NCBI RefSeq assembly: GCF_001613065.1
Contig: NZ_BDBQ01000075.1
Span: 25,878 to 89,877, forward strand
Origin: Nocardia miyunensis NBRC 108239
GTDB lineage: Bacteria > Actinomycetota > Actinomycetes > Mycobacteriales > Mycobacteriaceae
DNA: 64,000 nucleotides
Direction of reading: 5' to 3'
A program made the translations under genes and the position numbers. Shown here one piece after another: positions 58,112 through 64,000 of the stretch (positions are counted from its first letter, which is position 1; each line of letters begins with the position of its first letter). A model generated the notes under the pieces. It had not been told where the DNA came from, searched no databases, and saw nothing but the letters and a program-made list of their open reading frames with translations.

Positions 58112-59869
58112 GTGATCACCCGTCTCTCGCACCTGTTCCTGCGCACCCTGCGTGACGATCCCGCCGACGCCGAGGTGCCCAGTCACAAGCTTCTCGTCCG
58201 CGCCGGATACGTCCGCCGGATCGCGCCGGGCGTCTACTCGTGGCTGCCGCTGGGCCTGCGAGTGCTGCGCAAGGTGGAGCAGGTGGTGCGCGAGGAGATG
58301 AACGGCATCGGCGCGCAGGAGATCTCGCTGCCCGCGCTGTTGCCGCGCGAACCCTATGAGGCCACCAACCGCTGGACCGAATACGGTGACGGGCTGTTCC
58401 GGCTGCAGGATCGCAAGAAGGCCGATTACCTGCTCGGACCCACGCACGAGGAATTGTTCGCACTCACGGTGAAGGGCGAATACAACTCCTACAAGGATCT
58501 GCCCGTCACGCTGTATCAGATCCAGACCAAGTACCGCGACGAGGAACGGCCGCGCGCCGGAATTCTGCGCGGACGCGAATTCATCATGAAGGATTCGTAC
58601 TCGTTCGATCTGGACGAGCGGGGTCTGCAGGCCAGCTACGACGCGCACCGCCAGGCATATCAGCGCATCTTCGACCGGCTCGGGGTCAGTTACGTGATCG
58701 TCGCGGCGACTTCGGGCGCGATGGGCGGCAGCGCGTCGGAGGAATTCCTGGCCGACAGCCCCGTCGGCGAGGACACCTATGTGATCTGCCGTGAATCGGG
58801 ATATGCCGCGAATGTCGAAGCGGTGATCACGCCCGCGCCCGCGGAGATTCCGCTGGACGGCCAGGCTCCCGCGCAGGAGCACGACACCCCCGGCACGCCG
58901 ACCATCGCCTCGCTGGTCGACTGGGCCAACGGGGCCGGGATCGCCGAGCAGTTCGGCCGGCCCGTCACCGCCGCGGACACGTTGAAGAACGTCATGGTCA
59001 AGCTGCGTCACCCGGACGGCAAGACCGAGATCCTGGGCGTCGGCGTTCCGGGCGACCGCGAGGTGGACGACAAGCGTCTCGGCGCGGGACTCGAACCCGC
59101 CGAGGTCGAACTGCTCACCGAGGACGACTTCAAGGCCAACCCCTTCCTGGTGAAGGGCTACATCGGCCCGAAGTCGCTGCAGGCCAATGGTGTTCGCTAT
59201 CTGGTCGACCCGCGCGTGGTCAGCGGAACGTCCTGGATCACCGGCGCGGACGCACCCGGACGTCACGTGGTCGGCCTGGTCGCCGGTCGCGATTTCACCC
59301 CGGACGGCACGATCGAGGCCGCCGAGGTGCGCGACGGCGATCCCTCGCCCGACGGCCGCGGCACGCTGGTGGCCGCGCGGGGTATCGAGATCGGGCACAT
59401 CTTCCAGCTCGGCTACAAGTACACCGACACCTTCGAGGTCGACGTCCTCGGTGAGAACGGCAAGCCGGTCCGCCTGATCATGGGCTCGTACGGCATCGGC
59501 GTCTCGCGCATGGTCGCGGTGCTCGCCGAGCAGATGCACGACGAGAAGGGCCTGCGCTGGCCGCGCGAGGTCGCCCCCTTCGACGTGCACGTGGTCATCG
59601 CCAACAAGGACGAAGGCGCCCGCGCCGGTGCGGAACAGGTTGCCGCCCAACTGGATTCGGCCGGTCTGGAGGTCCTGCTGGACGACCGCACCGCGTCCCC
59701 CGGCGTCAAGTTCAAGGACGCCGAACTCCTCGGCATGCCCCTGGTCCTGGTCGTGGGCCGCGGCTGGGCCGACGGAAAGGTCGAACTCCGCGACCGGTTC
59801 GCCGGAACCGGCGACGAGATCCCCGCCGAGAACGCGGTCCAGGCGGTCCTGGACAAGGTGCGCGGCTGA
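58112..59869 (+). CDS. proS: Prolyl-tRNA synthetase, bacterial type
   Basis: A 585-residue class II synthetase of the long bacterial type with the editing (INS) domain between motifs 2 and 3. RIAPGVYSWLPLGLRVLRKVE (motif 1 region), TKYRDEERPRAGILRGREFIMKDSYSF (motif 2), the insert at about 225-400 and GSYGIGVSRMVAVLAEQ (motif 3). C-terminal anticodon-binding domain. GTG start with TACTCT shortly upstream and no ribosome-binding site, so translation may be leaderless. Matches Rv2845c. Confidence 0.96.
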   Translation: MITRLSHLFLRTLRDDPADAEVPSHKLLVRAGYVRRIAPGVYSWLPLGLRVLRKVEQVVREEMNGIGAQEISLPALLPREPYEATNRWTEYGDGLFRLQDRKKADYLLGPTHEELFALTVKGEYNSYKDLPVTLYQIQTKYRDEERPRAGILRGREFIMKDSYSFDLDERGLQASYDAHRQAYQRIFDRLGVSYVIVAATSGAMGGSASEEFLADSPVGEDTYVICRESGYAANVEAVITPAPAEIPLDGQAPAQEHDTPGTPTIASLVDWANGAGIAEQFGRPVTAADTLKNVMVKLRHPDGKTEILGVGVPGDREVDDKRLGAGLEPAEVELLTEDDFKANPFLVKGYIGPKSLQANGVRYLVDPRVVSGTSWITGADAPGRHVVGLVAGRDFTPDGTIEAAEVRDGDPSPDGRGTLVAARGIEIGHIFQLGYKYTDTFEVDVLGENGKPVRLIMGSYGIGVSRMVAVLAEQMHDEKGLRWPREVAPFDVHVVIANKDEGARAGAEQVAAQLDSAGLEVLLDDRTASPGVKFKDAELLGMPLVLVVGRGWADGKVELRDRFAGTGDEIPAENAVQAVLDKVRG

Positions 59870-59879
59870 GATGCCCGGC

Positions 59880-59908
59880 CCGGCCTCGTCGTAATCGAGC
59901 GAGGCCGG
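59880..59908 (+). terminator. Terminator hairpin after proS
   Basis: Perfect 9-pair stem CCGGCCTCG / CGAGGCCGG with an 11-base loop, 10 bases after the stop. The text ATCGAxCGAGGCCGG recurs at about 59976. The rest of the 341-base gap to the next gene holds nothing recognisable. Confidence 0.8.
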
Positions 59909-60184
59909 AGCGCCGGGATCCGGATGTCGCATCGCCGCCCGAGATCGATGATCGGGCGATGTCTTCAGGCCCGCGATCGAACGAGGCCGGATGGTGCCCG
60001 GTTTTCCTCTGCCTGCTCGTATTCCGCTGAGACGCAGAATTTCCGATGCTCGACACGGCAGCAGAAGATCGCGCTCGACACAGCGGCAGATCGCGAGAGC
60101 AAGCGGTCGTCCGGCGCATGCTGGCCGCTGTCGGTGGGCCACATCCTGCGAGTTGACCGATGATGCGCGGAGCACACGGTCGGC

Positions 60185-60204
60185 GGCCTACCCCTTTATA
60201 GGCC
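60185..60204 (-). terminator. Hairpin after the ferritin-like gene pair
   Basis: GGCCTA-8-TAGGCC, 6-7 bases beyond the minus-strand stop at 60211. The loop carries AAAGGGG on the transcript strand. Confidence 0.55.
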
Positions 60205-60210
60205 GGTCCC

Positions 60211-60645
60211 TCAGGCCCGGCCCGGGAACGCCGCGGTGGCCGGGTTCGTGCCCAGGATCTTCTGCCAGGTGGCCAGGCGCACCGCGCAGTCGGTGAGGGC
60301 CTGTGCGGCGGCGCGGCGGACGGCCGGGGAGTCGGCGCGTTCGACGGCCGAGCGCCAGGCGATCGCGGTATCGGTTTCGACCGTGACGGCGAATTTGGCC
60401 GCGGGGATCGGATCGTTCACCGTGAACGGCGGCGGGTAGGCGGCCGCGGGGCCGGGGACCGGCGCTCCGGCGGCTTTGAGCGCGTCGATGGTGGCGTCGC
60501 GGCGGGCGCGGTGGGCCGCGGTGAAGTCGGCGATGATCTGATTGCGGTCCGCGGCCGCGTAAGCCGAGATGACGCCGTAGGCGTAGACGGCGGCGTATTC
60601 GGCGTTGAGCGCATCGGTCAGCGCCTGCTGATCGGCGGTACTCAC
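60211..60645 (-). CDS. Ferritin-like protein (DUF4439)
   Basis: A 144-residue all-helical protein with the DUF4439 pattern: ALTDALNAEYAAVYAYGVISAYA, AAHRARRDATIDALKAAGAPVPGPAAAYPPPF and ETDTAIAWRSAVERADSPAVRRAAAQAL. Glu and His placements resemble a diiron ferritin-like bundle, but no metal centre is proven. GTG start overlaps the stop of the preceding lipoprotein gene (GTGA), so the two are translationally coupled. Corresponds to one of the Rv2843/Rv2844 pair next to proS. Confidence 0.82.
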   Translation of the reverse strand: MSTADQQALTDALNAEYAAVYAYGVISAYAAADRNQIIADFTAAHRARRDATIDALKAAGAPVPGPAAAYPPPFTVNDPIPAAKFAVTVETDTAIAWRSAVERADSPAVRRAAAQALTDCAVRLATWQKILGTNPATAAFPGRA

Positions 60646-61199
60646 GGCAGCAGAACCTCCACGTGGGCGGCGCAGGACGCGCTGATCGAGGCCAGCAGCC
60701 CGGCACGGTAGGCGGAACTCGTCTGTGCCGCGTCGGCGGCCGACTTCTGCGCTGTGGCCAGGCGGGTGCGCAGGGCGTCGACGGTCGGCGGCGGCGAGGG
60801 GGCGGCCGGGGGCGTGACCGGCGGGCTCGCCGACTTCGGTTTGGTGCCATCGCCGTACAGGCCGATGGCCCGGTCGATCTCCGCGCGCAGGGCGTCGGCA
60901 TGGGCGGTGCGCTGGGTCGCGATGACGCTCAGCGCGGCGGCCCGATCGGGTGCGGTAGCCGCGGCGGCCTTCGCCCACACCGCGTCGGTGCGGGCCGAAA
61001 CCTCGTGCGGCAGTAGCGCGTCCGGCTCGAGCGGCTTGTCCTTCGCGCACGCCGCGGCGGTCAGGGACATGATCGCGAACGCACCGCCGCCCGCGACGCG
61101 CAGCAGCGCCCGGCGGTCGAGCGCGGCGGCGGGAACACCCGCACCGCCGGCAGGCGGCGCGGAACTGCCCGGTGGATGGACGCGATGACTGGTCGGCAC
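60642..61199 (-). CDS. Ferritin-like lipoprotein
   Basis: A 185-residue protein with a twin-arginine-like start (DRRALLRVAGGGAFAIMSL) and a lipobox ending in AAAC (Cys51), so it is probably exported and lipid-anchored. The mature part has two long helices separated by a Pro-rich segment (SPPVTPPAAPSPPP). Partner of the overlapping DUF4439 gene; together they may form a ferritin-like pair across the membrane. GTG start at 61199 overlaps a divergent small frame. Confidence 0.78.
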   Translation of the reverse strand: MPTSHRVHPPGSSAPPAGGAGVPAAALDRRALLRVAGGGAFAIMSLTAAACAKDKPLEPDALLPHEVSARTDAVWAKAAAATAPDRAAALSVIATQRTAHADALRAEIDRAIGLYGDGTKPKSASPPVTPPAAPSPPPTVDALRTRLATAQKSAADAAQTSSAYRAGLLASISASCAAHVEVLLP

Positions 61200-61376
61200 G
61201 CGTACATCGTGCCAGTCATCGTCCCGACCGGGGACGGCGGGCGCGTCGCGGCCCGTGCGGCGACGACGTCCGGCGAACTCTCGTCCGATCCGGACGCGTT
61301 CGCTGCGCGGATTCGCGCCCGCCTCGGCCCCGGACCGGCGCACCGTGCCGACCGGAGCAGGCAGCGGCTGCTGTGA
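61185..61376 (+). CDS. Possible small protein, 63 residues
   Basis: Starts MTGRHAYIVPVIVPTGDGGR and continues with a polar Ala/Arg-rich part. Third codon positions are about 84 percent G or C and codon use is typical of the surroundings. Its first 15 bases overlap the start of the divergent lipoprotein gene, so both would need promoters inside each other's 5' ends. No ribosome-binding site is obvious and no family is recognised. It may be real or an antisense shadow. Confidence 0.4.
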   Translation: MTGRHAYIVPVIVPTGDGGRVAARAATTSGELSSDPDAFAARIRARLGPGPAHRADRSRQRLL

Positions 61377-61539
61377 GCACGGGAAACCTGAGAATGGAGG
61401 CCGGTCCTTTACACTCTTGCAGCGCGTTACGCTAGACCTCCGGTGGAGTATTCCGCCGGCGACGCGGGCCGACCATGTTCGACCAGGACCGATACCGACA
61501 ACTCCACCCCCGTCACAACTGAACCAGGAGCCGCCCCAC

Positions 61540-62151
61540 ATGCCGATGCCGACCGAGGAAAGGGTGAGCCAGCTCGTTGCTGAGCTCGTCGAGAGTCGAG
61601 GGTTCGATCTCGAGGGCGTTGCTGTGTCGGGCGCGGGCAAGGACCAGGCGCGGGTCGTGGTCACCGTCGACAGCGATGCCACCGTCGATCTGGACGCGGT
61701 GGCGGATCTGAGTACCGATGTCTCCGAAATCCTGGACGAGGCGGGTGATTTCGGTGAGACCCCGTACCTGCTGGAAGTGACCACGCCGGGAGTGGAACGT
61801 CCGCTGACGCTGCCGCGGCACTGGCGTCGCGCCCGTGGCCGCAAGGTGCGCATCACGCTGCGGCCCGGCGCTCCCACCCCCGAGGGCGCGGAACGGTTCG
61901 AGGCCCGCGTCGGCGAGGCCACCGAGACCGACGTCGCCCTGGTGCTGGGCGGGCGGCGAAAACCTCACCGCGTCCACGTCCCGCTCCCCGATATCGAGCG
62001 CGCCGTGGTGCAGGTGGAATTCTCCGCGCCGGGCGCGGCGGAGATGGAACTGGCCGGGGGAGTCGCCCCCGGACGCCCGGCGCCCGGGGCACAGGACGAC
62101 CGAGGGGCAAACCAATCAGCGGCAGCTTCGACCGAAGGGACCATGGCATGA
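61540..62151 (+). CDS. rimP: Ribosome maturation factor
   Basis: A 203-residue RimP, needed for 30S subunit maturation. ERVSQLVAELVESRGFDLEGVAVSGAG, VDSDATVDLDAVADLSTDVSEILDE and YLLEVTTPGVERPLTLPRHWRRARGRKV are conserved. The C-terminal 35 residues are a low-complexity Ala/Gly-rich extension. CCAGGAG precedes ATG 61540 (ATG 61546 is also in frame). nusA starts in its stop codon. Confidence 0.95.
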   Translation: MPMPTEERVSQLVAELVESRGFDLEGVAVSGAGKDQARVVVTVDSDATVDLDAVADLSTDVSEILDEAGDFGETPYLLEVTTPGVERPLTLPRHWRRARGRKVRITLRPGAPTPEGAERFEARVGEATETDVALVLGGRRKPHRVHVPLPDIERAVVQVEFSAPGAAEMELAGGVAPGRPAPGAQDDRGANQSAAASTEGTMA

Positions 62152-63176
62152 ACATCGAAATCGAAGCCCTGCGCGCGATCGTCGCGGACAAGGGCATCGC
62201 GATGGAGACCGTGATCTCCGCGATCGAGTCCGCGCTGCTGACCGCGTACCGGCACACCGAGGGGCACGAGCCCAACGCCCGCATCGACATCAACCAGAAG
62301 TCCGGTGTGGTGCGGGTGATGGCCCGCGAACTCGACGCGGACGGCAACGTCGTCTCCGAATGGGACGACACCCCGGAGGGATTCGGCCGCATCGCCGCGA
62401 CGACCGCGCGTCAGGTGGTGCTACAGCGGTTGCGCGATGCGGAGAACGAGAAGTCGTTCGGCGAATTCTCCACGCACGAGGGCGATATCGTCGGCGGCGT
62501 CGTACAGCGCGACGCTCGCATGAATGCCCGCGGGACCATCGTGGTGCGCATCGGCAGCGAGGCGCACGGCGCGGAGGGACTGATCCCGCCCGCCGAGCAG
62601 GTGCCCGGTGAGCGGTATGAGCACGGCGATCGGATCAAGTGCTACGTCGTGGGCGTCTCGCGCGGGCCGCGGGGTCCGCAGATCACGCTCTCGCGTACCC
62701 ATCCGAATCTGGTGCGGCGGCTGTTCGCGCTCGAGGTGCCCGAGATCGCCGACGGCTCGGTGGAGATCGTCGCGGTCGCCCGCGAGGCCGGGCACCGCTC
62801 CAAGATCGCCGTGCGGACCACCGTGTCGGGCGTGAACGCCAAGGGCGCGTGCATCGGCCCGATGGGCCAGCGCGTGCGCAACGTGATGAGCGAGCTGGCG
62901 GGCGAGAAGATCGACATCATCGACTACGCGGAGGATCCGGCAACGTTCGTCGGGAATGCGCTGTCCCCGTCGAAGGTTGTCTCGGTCACGGTCGTCGATG
63001 CGGAGGGCCGTGCCGCGCGGGTCGTCGTCCCGGATTTCCAGCTGTCGCTGGCGATCGGCAAGGAGGGGCAGAACGCCCGTCTGGCCGCGCGCCTGACCGG
63101 TTGGCGGATCGATATCCGCAGCGATGCGGCGCCCGACGCGTCCGGTCCGGTGCGGTCGGAGGCCCAGCGCGGGTGA
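62148..63176 (+). CDS. nusA: Transcription termination/antitermination factor
   Basis: A 342-residue NusA with the N-terminal RNA-polymerase domain (to about 110), S1 domain (about 115-185, GDIVGGVVQRDARMNARGTIVVRIG) and KH1-KH2 (RVRNVMSELAGEKIDIIDY, FQLSLAIGKEGQNARLAARLTGWRIDI). No C-terminal acidic repeats, as in other actinobacteria. ATGA overlap with rimP. Confidence 0.97.
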   Translation: MNIEIEALRAIVADKGIAMETVISAIESALLTAYRHTEGHEPNARIDINQKSGVVRVMARELDADGNVVSEWDDTPEGFGRIAATTARQVVLQRLRDAENEKSFGEFSTHEGDIVGGVVQRDARMNARGTIVVRIGSEAHGAEGLIPPAEQVPGERYEHGDRIKCYVVGVSRGPRGPQITLSRTHPNLVRRLFALEVPEIADGSVEIVAVAREAGHRSKIAVRTTVSGVNAKGACIGPMGQRVRNVMSELAGEKIDIIDYAEDPATFVGNALSPSKVVSVTVVDAEGRAARVVVPDFQLSLAIGKEGQNARLAARLTGWRIDIRSDAAPDASGPVRSEAQRG

Positions 63177-63240
63177 GAGATTTCTCGCACGGGATGACAG
63201 GTTGGTAACTAACCAGAGGGCTGGATGCGGGGTTCCGGAC

Positions 63241-63570
63241 ATGGCAGCGGTACAGTGGACGTTGGCTCAGCGCGAGTCTTCGGCCCCGCTACGCACCGGA
63301 CCCGTCCGGACGTGCATCGGATGCCGGAAACGCGAGCTGGCCGCCGATCTGTTGCGGATCGTGGCGCAATCGTCCGGAACGGACAGCATTGCGATCGTTC
63401 CCGATCCGCAGCGCAGACTTCCCGGGAGGGGTGCCTGGTTGCACCCCTTATCGGCTTGTCTGAGCAATGCGGAGCGGCGCCGATCGTTCGGCAGAGCACT
63501 ACGAGTGTCCGGAAAACTGGATATCTCAGCCCTGGAGCACTACGTCGAGAACAGGCACGAGCACTCATGA
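63241..63570 (+). CDS. ylxR: YlxR family (DUF448) RNA-binding protein
   Basis: A 109-residue YlxR/RnpM-type protein. RTCIGCRKRELAADLLRIV, the basic DPQRRLPGRGAWLHP motif and SNAERRRSFGRALR. YlxR is a nucleic-acid-binding protein reported to modulate RNase P in Bacillus. Lies between nusA and infB as in most bacteria. ATG 63241. Confidence 0.92.
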   Translation: MAAVQWTLAQRESSAPLRTGPVRTCIGCRKRELAADLLRIVAQSSGTDSIAIVPDPQRRLPGRGAWLHPLSACLSNAERRRSFGRALRVSGKLDISALEHYVENRHEHS

Positions 63571-63632
63571 GCACACCGTGAAGTACCAGCGATGAACGTC
63601 CATCGGAGATAACCCGAGGTCGTGCGGGCCAT

Positions 63633-63649
63633 CCGTCACTCAGTGACGG
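63633..63649 (+). promoter_or_regulatory. Stem CCGTCACT-C-AGTGACGG in the infB leader
   Basis: Perfect 8-base arms around one base (the loop would take some pairs), 33 bases before the infB GTG. CTCAGTGA recurs at 63666, which would allow an alternative pairing next to the ribosome-binding site. Confidence 0.45.
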
Positions 63650-63681
63650 GCGCCACGCTCGGCCTCTCAGTGAGGAGAGCA

Positions 63682-64000
63682 GTGGCAGGCAAGGCCCGCG
63701 TGCACGAGTTGGCCAAGGAACTCGGTGTCACGAGCAAGGAACTACTCGCAACGCTCAAGGAGCAGGGCGAGTTCGTGAAATCGGCGTCGTCGACGGTGGA
63801 GGCACCCGTCGCGCGTCGTCTGCGGGAGTCGTTCGCATCGAAGTCCGCGCCCGCGAACGGGAGCGCCAAGTCCGGCGGCCCCCGTCCCGGACTCGGTCAG
63901 TCCGCGCGTCCCGGCCCCAAACCGTCGTCCGGCGCGACGCCCGGTCCCCGTCCGGGACCGCGTCCCGCGCCGTCTCCGGCCCCGGCCCCGGCGCAGCCCG
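63682..64000 (+). CDS. infB: Translation initiation factor IF-2 (5' part, cut by the window end)
   Basis: The first 106 residues of IF-2. VAGKARVHELAKELGVTSKELLATLKEQGEFVKSASSTVEAPVARRL is the standard N-terminal IF2N domain, followed by the Gly/Pro/Ala-rich actinobacterial linker. GTG start with TGAGGAGAG upstream. The GTPase part lies beyond the window. Confidence 0.96.
   Translation, partial: MAGKARVHELAKELGVTSKELLATLKEQGEFVKSASSTVEAPVARRLRESFASKSAPANGSAKSGGPRPGLGQSARPGPKPSSGATPGPRPGPRPAPSPAPAPAQP

Noticed and set aside
1..64000. CRISPR array, insertion sequence, integrase, rRNA or tmRNA
   Set aside because: No regularly spaced short repeats, transposase or integrase motifs, rRNA or tmRNA sequences were recognised. 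The tandem arrays at 2.3, 8.8 and 34.2 kb are contiguous repeats without spacers.

Overview
The window is chromosomal DNA of a high-GC, mycolic-acid-type actinomycete, most likely Nocardia or a close relative. The evidence is GC-rich third codon positions, frequent GTG starts, an EspG-type ESX protein, a DUF5753 helix-turn-helix regulator, F420/flavin enzymes, and a backbone whose gene order follows, from memory, the M. tuberculosis stretch Rv2868c to Rv2839c: ispG, GNAT, lipoprotein PBP, mapB, mqo, GNAT, chelatase-like protein, cobO, cobB, cysG, efluxer, proS, two ferritin-like proteins, rimP, nusA, ylxR, infB.

Layout. 0-6.5 kb: EspG-like protein, ispG with a degenerate tandem repeat at its 3' end, an SDR, a GNAT protein and a lipoprotein PBP. 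6.5-21.5 kb is an accessory island: non-coding repeats, a 53-residue secreted peptide, a nitrobindin, an AMP-ligase-like fragment with a structured leader, a 77-bp minisatellite, two ABC-2 permeases without ATPase, an XRE regulator, two phosphonate/Fe-type permeases facing a broken GntR gene, and a GH51 arabinofuranosidase with a CUT1 sugar ABC system. 21.6-42.5 kb is backbone: mapB, cobQ, hydrolases, mqo, the chelatase-cobO-cobB-cobE-like cobalamin block, cysG, and interposed genes for a sirtuin, DUF2293, a phosphotransferase and a DoxX-like protein. 42.5-58 kb is a second accessory island: unknown genes, an ALDH, an MFS exporter, Uma2, an SMP-30-like protein, and a likely pyrimidine/beta-alanine catabolic cluster (aminotransferase and mmsA divergent from pucR and a yeast-type cytosine deaminase). 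58-64 kb is the proS-rimP-nusA-ylxR-infB translation/transcription block; infB runs off the window.

The most unusual content is at 54.40-54.68 kb on the minus strand. Two consecutive RNA units each place the 3' half of a tRNA (anticodon 3' strand, T arm, acceptor 3' strand) before its 5' half (acceptor 5' strand, D arm, anticodon 5' strand), separated by 3 or 7 nt. Both acceptor stems form 7 pairs and both anticodon stems form 5 pairs across the permutation. The sequences outside each unit also pair; those around the second form a 14-pair helix with two bulges. I read them as two tandem circularly permuted tRNA genes opened in the anticodon loop, lying between strong terminators. This is inference from hand folding; no software was run.

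The genes connect in a few pathways. cobQ, the chelatase-like protein, cobO, cobB, the CobE/CbiG-C protein and cysG serve corrinoid and siroheme synthesis. The GH51 enzyme with its binding protein and permeases would import and hydrolyse arabinosides, needing a shared ATPase encoded elsewhere. The deaminase, aminotransferase and MmsA fit cytosine, beta-alanine or malonate-semialdehyde breakdown under PucR control. The permease pairs without ATPase and the GntR pseudogene suggest decay in the first island.
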